Positions 11,552-22,805 of a DNA stretch of 64,000 nt are shown here, in pieces; position 1 is the stretch's first letter; every line of letters starts with the position of its first letter. Both the position numbers and the translations under genes were made by a program. The stretch is from Tachypleus tridentatus (Eukaryota > Arthropoda > Merostomata > Xiphosura > Limulidae), in assembly GCF_004210375.1 (NCBI RefSeq), contig NC_134825.1, forward strand, positions 71,601,558 through 71,665,557, in the 5' to 3' direction. The notes under the pieces were generated by a model. It worked only from the letters and a program-made list of their open reading frames with translations. It was not told the DNA's origin and ran no database searches.

Positions 11552-11587
11552 GTGAACCTGACGATGAAAGGTCGAAACGTTGTTCGT
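11552..11587 (+). ncRNA. Damaged hammerhead-like motif in right PLE terminus
   Basis: Has the same GTGAAC, CTGACGA and GAAACGTT/GTTCGT elements as the left terminus, but about seven bases of helix II are missing (TGAAAGGTC in place of TGACC..GGTC), so helix II cannot form normally. Confidence 0.45.
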
Positions 11588-11654
11588 TCCTCTGCATAAA
11601 AAAATTTTTCTCAACCCAAACCAGCCGTTTTTACATGTATATTTTTCTCTACAA

Positions 11655-13929
11655 GTGAGTTTTCTCGTCATCGCTGATTAAGATTAACCTAAATTGACTG
11701 AATTTTGTCAGATATGTATATATTTTGGGTTTATGGCCGAAAATGTCGTTAACAGCGAGATTTCCTTTCCAATAATGACCCAATGATAATCACATTATAA
11801 AATACAGTTTTTGTTTTGTGTGTGTGTACATTGATTTTCAATAGTATGTATTTATTGTGCAGAATTTATTTGTTAATTTACAAATTACTTTTTAAATTTG
11901 ACGTATAATATAATTAGCTTACTTTTGAATTAGGAGTTATCAATAATTGCGTATTTAATGTTAACATAAATATTTCTCATATAAACTTGTGGTTTGATAA
12001 AATATTAAATAATTTATCAGTGTTATAAAAACATGGAGGTTTTACATGTATTAAACTAGAAACGTGATTTATTTTAATAATTCATATGTTGTTCGGCATG
12101 ATAGTTTGGATCCCAACTTTATGTTATATTTACATTACGCTCTAGTACTGAAAATTGGAACTGCATCATGGCCCGACAGTTGTATTAGAGTTGAAATATA
12201 GCTACGTAAAACTAATCCAATGAAGCGTTAAGCCTGAAAGTTTCGTTCTGTATGTGATATATCATTAAATTTTGTATAACACGATTACACATTGATATAG
12301 AAAACCATAATGAATGAAAGCATATCAGAAAGATGACTCTTGTTTGCTAATAAGTTTGATGTTCTCGAGAACTATTTGAATCGCAGAGTTTTAGTTGGGT
12401 ATAAATCAGGTAGGTATGTATACTTTTCATTATCATCATGGTATGATATATAGGTAGTGATATTTCTCATGTTAGTAGGAAGGCATTCACATGAATATAC
12501 TTTTATTCCTCAAGAAAGGCGCATACGTTTAATGTACTACACTTTAAGCTGTTACATCATTAATATATGATAGCTTCCTAACATCCTTAACGGCTTTAAA
12601 TATACACATTCTCTAATTAGTCGTCGTTTCACGTGACCTAAAGAGCAAAGGTTTAATAAGAAACCCTGGCTTCGGACAGTTAGCTGTTTACTTGCTATTA
12701 GGATTACAGCCTAGTTGTTTATTACTTTACGAGAGGACTCTGCTACGTGATATGGAGAGAAATTGTAGTCTGAAGTAGTGTAGCAGTTTACATTTCGCTA
12801 TTAATCAGACTGACGTCTCGCAATAAGATCTCTTTTGTTGTGCTACCGTTATTTAAATTTATATTAAAATATTATTTCTATTCCAACTCTTCTAAAGTTT
12901 ACACACATTATTATGGAGCTATTTAATCACTGGTTCAGAATAGAACCCTAAACTTAAAGTAGCATCAAATATATTTTAAAATTTTATTGCTGTTATTTTC
13001 TAATAAATTTAAAGGTATTGTAAGTAAAATAAATAATATTGTGGCTCTAAAACGACCAAGGAAATAAATGGGCTCCAAATAAACGAAACAGCAAATAACT
13101 TGTAATGTATATGTGAAAACAAATGTGTTTCTCGTCATCACGGATTATAACTTGTAATGTACCTCTTATGTTCTTTATTGAACCACAGTAACGTGTGGTA
13201 AATAGAAAATATTGATTTCATGTTTATGATTTCACCAGAATATGCAAACTGGTTACATCTTTAGAGGCAGGTAGTCACATTCCCATAATTCTTTTACAAA
13301 CGGAGAGATGGACGGACACACAAATACGTAGGTAGATAAATGGTCAGATGGACAGAGAGATAGGTTATATTTTTGTTGTTTTTCAACGACTTTTTAATTT
13401 TAGTTAGAAATAGTACGGGTTAAAATATACGTGGTTATTGTTTTGTAAGTTCTTTCCACTTATTAAAATTCTGCGACCAAATTAGTTTGTTATGCTGTGT
13501 CACGAAACTGCGATAAGCAATATTTCAATTAACATGTGTGGCTATATCACTTCTTGCTACTGATAGCTATAAATCCACCAAATACCGTATTCTCGATAGA
13601 AATATAACGCGCTAATTAAAAGACTTCGTCACCCGCCAGGTTTCTAGATTATGTACACAGTTAGAATGGGTTGTCTCTGTTGCTAGGCTTACGTGATTTA
13701 AGAAACGAATAAATACGCACGAGCTCTAGATTAGAAAGTACTGCTCTCATTTGCAGTGTATAAAAAAGTGGGAACATTGAAACAGTTATTTCAAATTATT
13801 AACTACGAAAACAATTAATTAACGTAAAGGTTTGAGAAGATAAAACAATTTCATAAACTTTAAAGCAAACAGACAAATCATATAAAAGTAAAAGAACTGA
13901 CGTGAAATAAAGCTGTTTCGTTATAAGTG
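11655..13929. other. Unassigned AT-rich sequence
   Basis: No SINE, no transposase motif and no ORF with a recognisable domain. Small GT-rich runs such as GTGTGTGTGTAC near 11819 are the only low-complexity signal noted. Confidence 0.3.
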
Positions 13930-14037
13930 TAAGTGCAAAGCTACACAATGGGCTATCAGAACTCTGTCCACCATTAGTATCGAAATCCAGTTTCTGGCGT
14001 TGCAAATCCGCAGACATACCGCTGTACTACTGGAGGA
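13930..14037 (-). mobile_element. SINE-B copy
   Basis: Reverse orientation: tail AAGTGCAAAGCTACACAATGGGC, degenerate B box (TATCGAAATCC), head TCCGCAGACATACCGCTG. It has diverged from the better copies at 26.7 and 47.1 kb. Confidence 0.85.
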
Positions 14038-14115
14038 CTTTTTATGTGATATTCATGTGAAAGCAAAAACAGTATATTTATTTACACTTATCAAATAGTT
14101 CGATATTTATTTGAA

Positions 14116-14188
14116 GTTAAACATAAAGCTACACAATGAGCTATTTGTCCTCTGCTCACTACATGTATCGAAACTCGGTTTCCATAGT
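14116..14188 (-). mobile_element. SINE-B fragment, head lost
   Basis: Tail AACATAAAGCTACACAATGAGC and the B-box area (TATCGAAACTCGG) are present. The element then breaks off at about 14188, where a SINE-C starts in the opposite orientation. Confidence 0.75.
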
Positions 14189-14318
14189 TGTAGCCCCTCG
14201 CTTGTACAGCGGTAACTCTACGGATTTAACGCTAAAATCAGCGGTTTGATTCCCTTCGGTGGGCTCAGCAGATAGCCTATAGTGGCTTTGCTATAAGAAA
14301 ATCACACACACATACATA
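14189..14318 (+). mobile_element. SINE-C copy
   Basis: Head GTACAGCGGTAACTCTACGG, B-box area GGTTTGATTCCC, then GTGGGCTCAGCAGATAGCC and a tail GTGGCTTTGCTATAAG followed by an ACACAC run. This is the most complete SINE-C in the window and abuts a broken SINE-B. Confidence 0.85.
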
Positions 14319-14754
14319 GTTATAAGTTCGCTCTGCCACTGGAGGGGGTGTCAACTAATTTTATATTGTTATAACAAATGACCTGAAACCAACGCTATAT
14401 TGGCTGTTATAGTTTTTATTACTTTTTGAAATTTAAAATTTTAAATGGTATTAAATAACGAAATAACTCGACCATAAAAATTTATAAAAATCAGTTTCTT
14501 TGTTTTAAGTAAAGTCATTTTAAAATGTATTTCAAACAAGTAATTAAATACTTGCAATCTCTTTTGTTTTGTTTTTAGCATTATAAAACTATCCATTGCG
14601 GCTGTACTGTTAACATTGAGAAATATCGGCCATAATGCACAGTTATGTAACAAAAATTATAGAGAAAGGTATTAGGTGGCCTTTATCAGTAGAATTGTAT
14701 ATACGTAACAGCAGAAACTAGTTTACCTTTTTGTTTTCAACTTTTAATTACCCA

Positions 14755-14993
14755 CCAGGAAATTAGGGTGCTCGACTCGTCATCCGAGGGTCGCGGGTTC
14801 GAATCCCGGTCGCACCAAACATGCTCGCCCTTTCAGCCGTGAGGGCGTTATAATGTGACTGTCAATCCCACTATTTGTTGGTTAAAGAGTAGTCCAAGAG
14901 ATGTCGGTGGGTGGTGATGATTAGCTACCTTCCTTCTAGTCTTACACTGCTAAATTAAGGACGGCTAGCGCAAATAACCCTCGTGAGGATCAA
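14755..14993 (+). mobile_element. SINE-A copy, both ends incomplete
   Basis: The start is degraded (ACCAGGAAATTAGGGTGC), but CTCGACTCGTCATCCGAGGG and B box GGTTCGAATCCC are clear. The copy stops at CCCTCGTGAG and lacks the GTAGCTTTGCGCG tail. Confidence 0.9.
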
Positions 14994-15033
14994 CATCTGA
15001 ATCCACATTAGTATCTGGATTATTTGTAATCTT

Positions 15034-15110
15034 CCCCCGCAGTATACCATCAACAATCATATGAATATAGAACGGTTCTTCGGTTATTTGAAACTCATCC
15101 AACTGCGGGG
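15034..15110. other. GC-rich imperfect inverted repeat
   Basis: CCCCCGCAGT at 15034-15043 can pair with ACTGCGGGG at 15102-15110 around a loop of about 58 bases. It stands out in AT-rich sequence, but I see no terminator or gene context for it. Confidence 0.3.
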
Positions 15111-15119
15111 AGGATCAAC

Positions 15120-16644
15120 ATTCATCTGGTTCTCTGTTATTTAAAGCGGTTAATATCTGTGAGAATCTGGATCGATAAGAGAAGAACATAACTATTTTTG
15201 CGAATTAAACTAATCATTTTAGGATACGCTTTAGTTTAAGCATTATAAGACAGGATTGTTTTTGTTTTCCGTAAAACTCGACTATTTCCAATGCTGTAAA
15301 TAATTTCATGTTGTCGACGATTCGCCTCGAGCCTTCATTGGGATTGTATAGTTATGACCCAGGGGTTTGGGAGCAAAGAAACTCTAAGACAAAAAAACGT
15401 GATAATAAACAATAACACTTCTTTAAAGAATATTAAAATAACAATAATAATCATAAGCGAGAAACAAATAAGTTGTGAAACTGAAAAGACTAAATACATT
15501 TGTCAATCTAGATGGGAAGAATCAATCCAATACTCAGGGAACAATTTTTTTTATATAAAAAAGGCGGGCATTTTGTAACCATTCCATTTTACAAAGTCAG
15601 CTCGTGATTTCGGTTTTTGTCTGACAACTCGCTTCTCTAAATTTTTGAAATAGCGTAATTTAAACCCAAAAGTAAACTTCTTTATCACATATCTCTTCCA
15701 CTATTTGTATTGTTTGAATCTTATGAAAATTACAACAAAACTAGCTGTTGTGTCACCAAACATCGCTCGGAAAATTATTTTTTGATAAATGAGCCAAGCT
15801 TATTAACTTCTGAAAGTGATTGTTTTATATGTCTTTCTCATCTAGTGTTGTTAAAAGTGCGCTACTATCTAACGTTCACGCTTATTTTTTTTTTTTGGTA
15901 TAATGCTCAGCAGTTTACATCGTCACTTAGCAACAAAACCATTATTTGATTGTTCTTAGGCGAACCGTGGTATTTATGTTAAGAACTCAACATTCGCGTT
16001 GAGCTATTAGAAAGGTTTGTTTTAATTATTTGAATTTTGACAGTTTCGGTGTTTTACTTATGGGTATCAAAAAATTGATTTCTCGTCCATCTCTGAATTA
16101 TTTCGAGGTTTTGAGAAATAACAAGTTCCCGGTTTCTTTGGTCAATAGTGAAGATGGGTTTAACAGTTATACCAATAAACAACACATTAATGAAATTAAT
16201 TAGCTCGAAATGAAATGTTCTGAGAAATTATTATCTTCAGCTCATTGCTTAACACTTTCTTCTTGCCCAGTTATCTTTAACAACAGATCTATAATTATAA
16301 TGCTTAATATGAGTGAACCTTAAAATTTTCTCTAGTGTGAAATTTTGTTCACTTTGTGATACAGAACCATTGTAACTGATATTTATACAAATAAAGTAAT
16401 CTCTCACTTCTGCTAACCACCGATATTACATTATTCAGGAAAAACTCGCCCAAAATAGAAACTTATTCCTTAAAGTGAGGGACAAATGAAACAAGCAGAG
16501 AAATTAAAATTATTATACTTTCTTTTTTCAGTTTGCTTTAGTTAAGTGTAAAACAAACAAAAGTGAGGTTAAATAACGTGATTTAAACCCTAGATGCAGT
16601 TGTGAAGTGCAGTTTGCTTAATTAACTGTTTTATTTGTTTAAAG
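15120..16644. other. Unassigned AT-rich sequence
   Basis: Two short ORFs (15354-15578 and 15710-15949, + strand) have no domain I recognise and show the base composition of the surrounding DNA; I treat them as chance. Confidence 0.3.
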
Positions 16645-16732
16645 TGTTTGAATTTCGCACAAAGCTCCACGAGAGCTATCTGCGCTAGCTGTCTATAATT
16701 TAGCAATGTAAGACTAGAGGGAAGGCAGCTAA
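16645..16732 (-). mobile_element. SINE-A 3' fragment
   Basis: Only the 3' part of the sense strand remains: AATTTCGCACAAAGCTCC, CTATCTGCGCTAGC and GACTAGAGGGAAGGCAGCTA, followed directly by AT-rich sequence. Confidence 0.85.
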
Positions 16733-18288
16733 TTAAAAAAAAGTGTAAGAAAATTGAGATATATATATATAACAAGTTTCTATTTATATTCATAAATTTT
16801 TTAGCCGCGGCTGACTGATACATAGAACACTTCTGAGTTGTTTTTCTTTTCACGTACAAACCTTTAGCTTACAGCTCTTATCTTTTGACCGATTTGAGAT
16901 CTAATTACGATTTTGAACTTAAATTCATAGATTAATTAATTTACTCTAATTCTGCCTCGAAGAATTTTAATTAGAGAGTAGAATACTAGAGATCCTGGTT
17001 AGTAATAAAATTAATACGTGTATACTCGGCCGCGCGCTTGGTATTGCTGGCGCACAAAAATATAGCTAATAGCTAATAAAAAGGGAAACAAAAGTTACAC
17101 AGATTAGTTTACTCTAATCCTGACCGAAATAATTTCAAGCACCGTAGCTGTTGAGGATTCACTCTTGTTTTTCAATTCCACAGTTTACATTTTCTTCTTT
17201 AATAGTAATGTATGTGTAACTTCGAAAGCATGTGGGTATAAATTTTAGTCATTATTACTTGTTGTTTCAAACCCTCAGGTCTTAGATGTTAAACAAAAGT
17301 GTAAAACCATCTAACGTTTACGTTATTTAAGAATATAGTGTTTACAAAGATAGCAGTTTTTTTCTAATATGAGGCTATTTCTTTGATCGATTCTCCGCTA
17401 CATCTCTCTCAATGGTTCCTTGTTGAGCATCAGAGTTTATAACGTTGCAATTTGGGGTTCAGTCTTCGCGACACGCACATAGCAGACAACGCATTATGTA
17501 GCTTAACGCTAAAACAAAGCAATTATTTATTCTAATCCGCTCAAATTTCTTAAGTTGTACTTTAAGTTTGGTTTAGTAGGAAATTTGCATTTTCCTATAA
17601 AGGTAAAAATACCACGTGATTACAAAAATTCTTCTCTTAGGCTTATTAATCGCATGATAGATAATTTGTGAAACAAAAACTACAACTTGAAAAACACCAA
17701 TCAAAAGTACATTCTTTGTTCAACTTCAACTCAAGGGATTTTCTCTCGCTTTAGGTTTAACGAACTGGTGTCATATATCGTGTTGCCTTGGCCAGATGCC
17801 TATCTCGAATAAATCCTTTTTCCGCACAAACAACCTATTGGAGTTTTCAACTGAACATATAAGAAAAGTGCTGTATTTCTCCATTTGTCTCAAGTCTGAA
17901 GAAATGTCGTCAACCAACGTCCTGATATTTAGGCTTTCTTTATTTAAAGAGCTCGACAATTATTTTGACTGAGAAAATCCTCTTTGGTGAAACTTTTATC
18001 GACATAGATGTATTAAATGACTTAACAGATTCTTGGGTATAAAGTCTTTGTGAGTATGTTGTTGTTTTTTTTCTGTGGGTCTGTTCACTCACACGTGTTT
18101 TGTGTTTGTGTTTTTTTTTTAAGTGGAATAACAAAATATTTGTAAGGTACAAAATCGTCATTAGTTAAAAAATTGTACTCATTTTACTTTTGTAACCCGA
18201 TTCTATTTCAACGAAAGATTTCTTTAAAAAGCTCGAGTTTCAATTTAGACTTCTCTTTCAGAAAAATAAGAGTTTTTAGCTGGTGGAT
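16733..18288. other. Unassigned AT-rich sequence
   Basis: No gene or repeat recognised. A brief GC cluster (CGGCCGCGCGCTTGG) lies near 17027; it is too short to interpret. Confidence 0.3.
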
Positions 18289-18414
18289 GGCTTTCCAGTG
18301 GCACAGCGATATGTCTGTAGATTTACAATGCTAGAAACCGGATTTGGATACCGGTGGTAGGCAGAGCACAACATATTGTGTAGCTTTGTACTTAACTTCA
18401 AACAAAGAAACAAA
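18289..18414 (+). mobile_element. SINE-B copy
   Basis: Head CCAGTGGCACAGCGATATGTC, B-box area GGATTTGGATACCGG, body GGCAGAGCACA, tail TTGTGTAGCTTTGTACTTAA. Moderately diverged. Confidence 0.85.
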
Positions 18415-19719
18415 TCCATGTGAATAACTTATTTTAATCGCGGTAGATATCAAAGGAGATTTGAAGAAATATTTGTGACATCATAGAAGAAAGGCCAGGA
18501 ATTAATCTGTATATAATTATCGAAATTCCACGGAAAGTGAAAATATTTTATAGCTAAATATGTCGAAACATTTGATTATAGTAACCTTAGTAGTGAACTA
18601 AAAGATTCTTTAACAATGCACTGAATTTATGATTTACATAGATAATATTAAGACATAAATATCGATGTTTTACACTGATCGAATTTATACAATATTAATA
18701 TTTTTACTTTACAACGCTTTCATGTCACATCTTCAAAGAAACACATGGAATAACAATGACAGGTGGTAACTTTAGTCCTCAAATGGAAGATTTTTTTTTC
18801 CAACTTCAATATGAATATGTCACAACTTCCCAAGAAAGACTGTCATAAAGTTTTATTTTCTTGGTGATATTAAACACATATTTAACCCGACAGATCTACT
18901 ACTAGTAAAAAGTTTAATAAAACACACAATCTTAATCTAAACATTAGCGTTATTAATCAAACATTTTAGTTCAAGCCTTACAACAAAACAAAGGAGTTTT
19001 ATTGTGAAATTATATATTTACCATTTCAAGACGCAAAGATTAGTTTAAAAATAGTCTATAATGTTTACCTATCACAATTTATTACCATTTATCTTTACCT
19101 AAAACTAGAACAATAACAGTTTCTCTGTCTTTCGTACAATTTTCAATGAAGATATTATGAAAAAAAATTTATAAATTATTGTAATAGTTATGAGTTATGT
19201 ACAACTTTCTTTATCCTTCCTTGCCTTACATAACTTAATACAAATCTATACATTCCACGTTTCAAGGTTATAATTTCATTAAGTTCAATATCAGCTATGT
19301 CATTTGTTCTTTGCCTCAGTATAAATCGTATAATTATCAGAATAGATTAAAAACTTTCTCCATCCCAGATATTGATACTCCAACAAAAATGTAAGCATTT
19401 AACCTCTCACGCTGGTCGTTTTATTGAACCCCCCTCAAAGTTATGCTTGGTCAGTCGTGTACCACGGTGTCGACTTACACTGTGTATAGATCACTTAATT
19501 AAAACAGTCGCTATAAGGTATGAATAGCTTGCTTTATTCTAATCTTATTTACTCTAATGCAAGTCCAAAGATTTAACACACCAAAAAGATTGAAACTCAA
19601 ATGTTACGTGAGCTGTTCATAAGCTGTTCTTCCGCTTAATAGAGTTGGTCATCTTTGAACTATTTCCCACCTTCTTCAACTTTAGCTGTTGGATAGACCT
19701 TCGTTAGCTAGGTCACCCT
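18415..19719. other. Unassigned AT-rich sequence
   Basis: No gene, SINE or tandem repeat recognised. Confidence 0.3.
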
Positions 19720-19734
19720 CAAAACGTTTAGAAC

Positions 19735-19952
19735 TGACCCGGCACGGCCAGGTTGTTAAGGCACTCGAGTCGTAATCCGACATGCTCGCCCTTATAATGT
19801 TACGGTCAATTCTACTATTCGTTGGTAAAAGAGTAGCCCAAGAGTTGGCGATGGGTGGTGATGACTAGCTGCCTTACATCTAGTTTTACACTGCTAAATT
19901 AGGGACGGCTAGCGCAGATAGCCTCGTGTAGCTTTGCGTGAAATTCAAAAAA
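19735..19952 (+). mobile_element. SINE-A copy lacking the B box, 15-bp TSD
   Basis: The perfect target-site duplication CAAAACGTTTAGAAC (19720-19734 and 19953-19967) brackets the copy. The head reads GGCACGGCCAGGTTGTTAAGG to GTAATCCGACATGCTCG, so the B-box segment between the anticodon-like loop and ACATGCTCG is deleted, with a second small deletion after CGCCC. Confidence 0.95.
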
Positions 19953-20098
19953 CAAAACGTTTAGAACAAGATCAAATACACTAGCGGTCATCTACTCACA
20001 CGTAGTGTATTGTTCTGTGGACATCTAGCCAAACTTATAGTATGATAAAAAAGCATGTATATGTTTCTGTAAATTATAGTACGTTACAGTACGTTGAA

Positions 20099-20207
20099 AT
20101 TAAAAACAAAGCTTCACAATGAACTATCTATGCTGTGCCCACCACGGGTATCGAAACTCGGTGTTTAGAGTTGTAAGTCAATAGACATTCCGTTGTGCCA
20201 CAAAAAG
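20099..20207 (-). mobile_element. SINE-B copy
   Basis: Tail AAAACAAAGCTTCACAATG, body CTGTGCCCACCACGGGTATCG, head ATAGACATTCCGTTGTGCCAC. It lies about 50 bp from another SINE-B in the same orientation. Confidence 0.85.
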
Positions 20208-20260
20208 GGGACACATCTTAAATAGTAATAACTACATTAACCAAATATGATAGACATGTT

Positions 20261-20385
20261 GTTGTTGTTTTGAAGTAAGCACAAAGCTACACAATGGACT
20301 ATCTGTGCTCTGCCCCTCACGGGTATCGAAACCCGGTTTATAGAGTTGTAAGTCCGCAGACATACCGCTAAGCCACTGGGGGGCA
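20261..20385 (-). mobile_element. SINE-B copy, 11-bp TSD
   Basis: The perfect duplication ATAGACATGTT (20250-20260 and 20386-20396) defines the ends. Sense-strand head, B box (GGTTTCGATACCCG when reversed) and tail (GTGTAGCTTTGTGCTTA) are well preserved. Confidence 0.93.
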
Positions 20386-20396
20386 ATAGACATGTT

Positions 20397-21233
20397 ACAT
20401 GAAGCTCTAATTGTGACAGCTCTGTTTCAGTGCTTGATAATATTAATAAGAAGGCCTAACTTCGTCACGTGATTTTGAGTTGAGGTCCGAAAATCCCACT
20501 AGCAGTGAAGGTACCCGACTGATGATTTCAAACAGAAGGGTCATATAAGTCTTTTGTAGCTTGGTTGTTACTCACAATCAGAACTATTTATTTCTAGTTA
20601 CAACTATTACTATATACTAGGGTTTTGTGAAACACACCAGGTGACCCCGCCCTTCTTACGAGGCACTAGGAGTTCAAGGTCTTACTAATAAAACACTTTG
20701 TTTACAAGGTTCGAACGTTTTGGAATACGCTCATTCTCTCTTCAGAGAAATCTGAAAATCCTGTTACAAATATAATTATTATCTAAAACTATAATGTCAT
20801 AATCACTAGTTTACTTAGTTTTAAAAGTAAAAGGTAAACAGAAGAATTAAACAAAAAACAAAGGATTATAGATACAACTAAGTTTTATGTACATTTAGAA
20901 AAATTTTAAATTTAACGAGCTTCGTTGTCGGGAAGAATCGGGTGGTCTTCAGCTATTAGTAAACTTTCTTTAGACTTAGAGATCTTAAGATTCTCTAATA
21001 ATGACAGAAAAATTATTACATGAAATATTGTGACCCTTAGTTTCAGAATGTTAACGAATAATTGACTTTAAGTAACAGACGGTCGATTCTGGTAGATATT
21101 CCTAAATGTTCACAGACAATAGTTTTTAAGTGGTGTTTTGTTCTGTCAATGTACGACCTTTAGAGTCACTGCACGTGTATATATACAAGAGCTTCGACAT
21201 GCTGTTTAAGTAATTGGTCTTTTAAAATAACTA
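20397..21233. other. Unassigned AT-rich sequence
   Basis: No gene recognised. A weak TSD-less segment near 20640 (GTGACCCCGCCC) is not assignable. Confidence 0.25.
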
Positions 21234-21491
21234 GGCCCGGCGTAAGTGGTTGGTTAAGGCCCTCGATTCGTATTCTTGGGATCGCGGGTTCGAATCCCTG
21301 TCATACCAAATATGCTCGCCCTTTCAGCCATGGGGTCGTTATATTGCGATGTCAATCCCACTATTCGTTGGTAAAAGAGTTGGCGGTTGGTGGTGACGAC
21401 TATATACCTTCCGTCTAGTCTTATGTCTTATACTGCTGAATTCGGAACGGCTAAAGCAATAGCCCTCGTGTAGCTTTGCCCGAAATTCAAA
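21234..21491 (+). mobile_element. SINE-A copy, diverged
   Basis: Starts GGCCCGGCGTAAGTGG; B box GGTTCGAATCCCTG is intact. Part of the body is deleted after GTAAAAGAGT, and a short TTATGTC duplication follows GTCTTA. Ends TAGCTTTGCCCGAAATTC. Confidence 0.9.
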
Positions 21492-21707
21492 ATAAATTTA
21501 AAATTTATTTTAATGTGTAGGTTAATTATGTATATTAGTCTCAGTAGAATTTATATGTATAACTATTTTTGTTTTATGTTTCCGTTTATCACTTCTCCAC
21601 TTCTATTAATAACTGAGTAAATGATTATAGTTTTAGTTAATAATCATCGTTATAACTCGATTTTTAGATTTCGCTTAAGATGAAATGGTGTATTCCAAAA
21701 CGTTGGG

Positions 21708-21829
21708 TGTGTATGTGTTTTCTTATAGCAAAGCCACATTGGACAATCTGCTGAGTCTACCGAGTTGAATCGAACTACTGAATTTAACGGTGTAAATCCG
21801 TAGACTTACCGCTGTACTAGCAGGGGCCA
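21708..21829 (-). mobile_element. SINE-C copy
   Basis: Reverse orientation: GTGTGTATGTGTTTTC, TATAGCAAAGCCACATTGG, CTGCTGAGTCTACC, then head CCGTAGACTTACCGCTGTAC. Nearly full length; the B-box area is mutated (GAATCGAACTACTG). Confidence 0.85.
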
Positions 21830-22396
21830 CAAAATGTGGGAACCTAGTAAATAAAATGTCTTTTTTTAATCAACCGTCCTCATCATCATTATTAGAATTC
21901 GATTTCCCAATCATTAACCCCGTAATAACATAATCGTGTCATCCAAACTTTGACCTATAACGTTCCAACAGAAATAGCTGAAGTATACCATATTTATCCA
22001 TATGAAATTATCTTGCTCAAGTGGCTCTGCGGTAAATGGAAAATTCATTAATCCATAGATATTTCACAATTATCATCTTGTCTCTTTCTAATTACGTCAC
22101 AGTATCTGAAAGTTACTGTTTAAATGTCGAAAACAAGGTGAAGTACTCAAAACCTATAGGCATAAGGTTTATGGTAAAATATATATCGGAAAGTTTAAAC
22201 CTAAAAATTAATTTCAAACACCGTTATTAAATAAATTAATAGCAATAAAAAGTAATAATAAAACTGGGAACTTCACGAAACCCTGATACAAATAAACGAT
22301 TTGTGATAACTGATCTTTAACTTAGATGTTTTTAAAATTCGTCAATATCTTCGAAATGTCTACGTCAATCAAAGTACGTGTATAAACTAAAACGAT
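21830..22396. other. Unassigned AT-rich sequence
   Basis: A 64-codon ORF at 22036-22230 has no recognisable domain. No repeat seen. Confidence 0.25.
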
Positions 22397-22478
22397 CTGA
22401 AGAAGTGGAACCCTCGACTCGTAATCTGAGGGTCGCAGGTTCGAATCCCTCTCACACCAAACATGCTCGCCCTTTAAA
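22397..22478 (+). mobile_element. SINE-A head fragment
   Basis: Only the head survives: GAAGTGGAACCCTCGACTCG through B box GGTTCGAATCCCTCTCACACC to CGCCCTTTAAAC. It shares the private variants CTCTCACACC and CCCTTTAAAC with the full copy that starts 140 bp downstream. Confidence 0.85.
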
Positions 22479-22535
22479 CAATCAAGAGATGGATACCTAC
22501 GCTGTTGACAGTGTTTTATTGGCTTCGTTTCAGTA

Positions 22536-22800
22536 GGCCTGCCATGGTCAGGTGGTTAAGGCCCTCGACTCGTAATCTGAGGGTCGTAGGTTCGAATCCC
22601 TCTCACACCAAACATACTCGCCCTTTAAACCGTGGGGGCGTTATAATGTTACGGTCAATCCCACTATTCATTAGTAAAAGAGTAGCCTAATAGTTGGCGG
22701 TGGGTGGCGATGACTAGTTGCCTTCCCTCTAGTCTTACACTGATAAATTAGGGACGGCTAGCGCAGGTAGCCCTCATGTAGCTTTGCGCGGAATTCTAAA
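22536..22800 (+). mobile_element. SINE-A copy
   Basis: Complete copy: GGCCTGCCATGGTCAGGTGG, B box GGTTCGAATCCC, body and tail TAGCTTTGCGCGGAATTC. Shares variants with the head fragment just upstream. No clear target-site duplication. Confidence 0.92.
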
Positions 22801-22805
22801 CAAAC

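Larger units (their letters stand above)
9441..11654. mobile_element. Penelope-like element, two 5'-truncated copies head to head
   Basis: The outer about 380 bp at each end are inverted copies of one another (TGTAAAAAC, TTTGGGTTGAGAAA, GCGAACAACGTTTCGACC on the left; the reverse complement on the right). The left copy (9441 to about 9959, - strand) keeps an N-terminal reverse transcriptase segment fused to the 3' tail. The right copy (about 9961-11654, + strand) keeps most of the reverse transcriptase, the linker and the endonuclease. The two meet at about 9960. PLEs are known for terminal repeats and partial inverted copies. No target-site duplication could be read. Confidence 0.85.

Noticed and set aside
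15034..15110. Rho-independent-type terminator
   Set aside because: The loop is about 58 bases long, no T run follows, and the context is eukaryotic.
22505..22690. 61-codon ORF containing RPSTRNLRVVGSNPSHTK
   Set aside because: It is a reading of the SINE-A head; the same phrase would appear from any copy.
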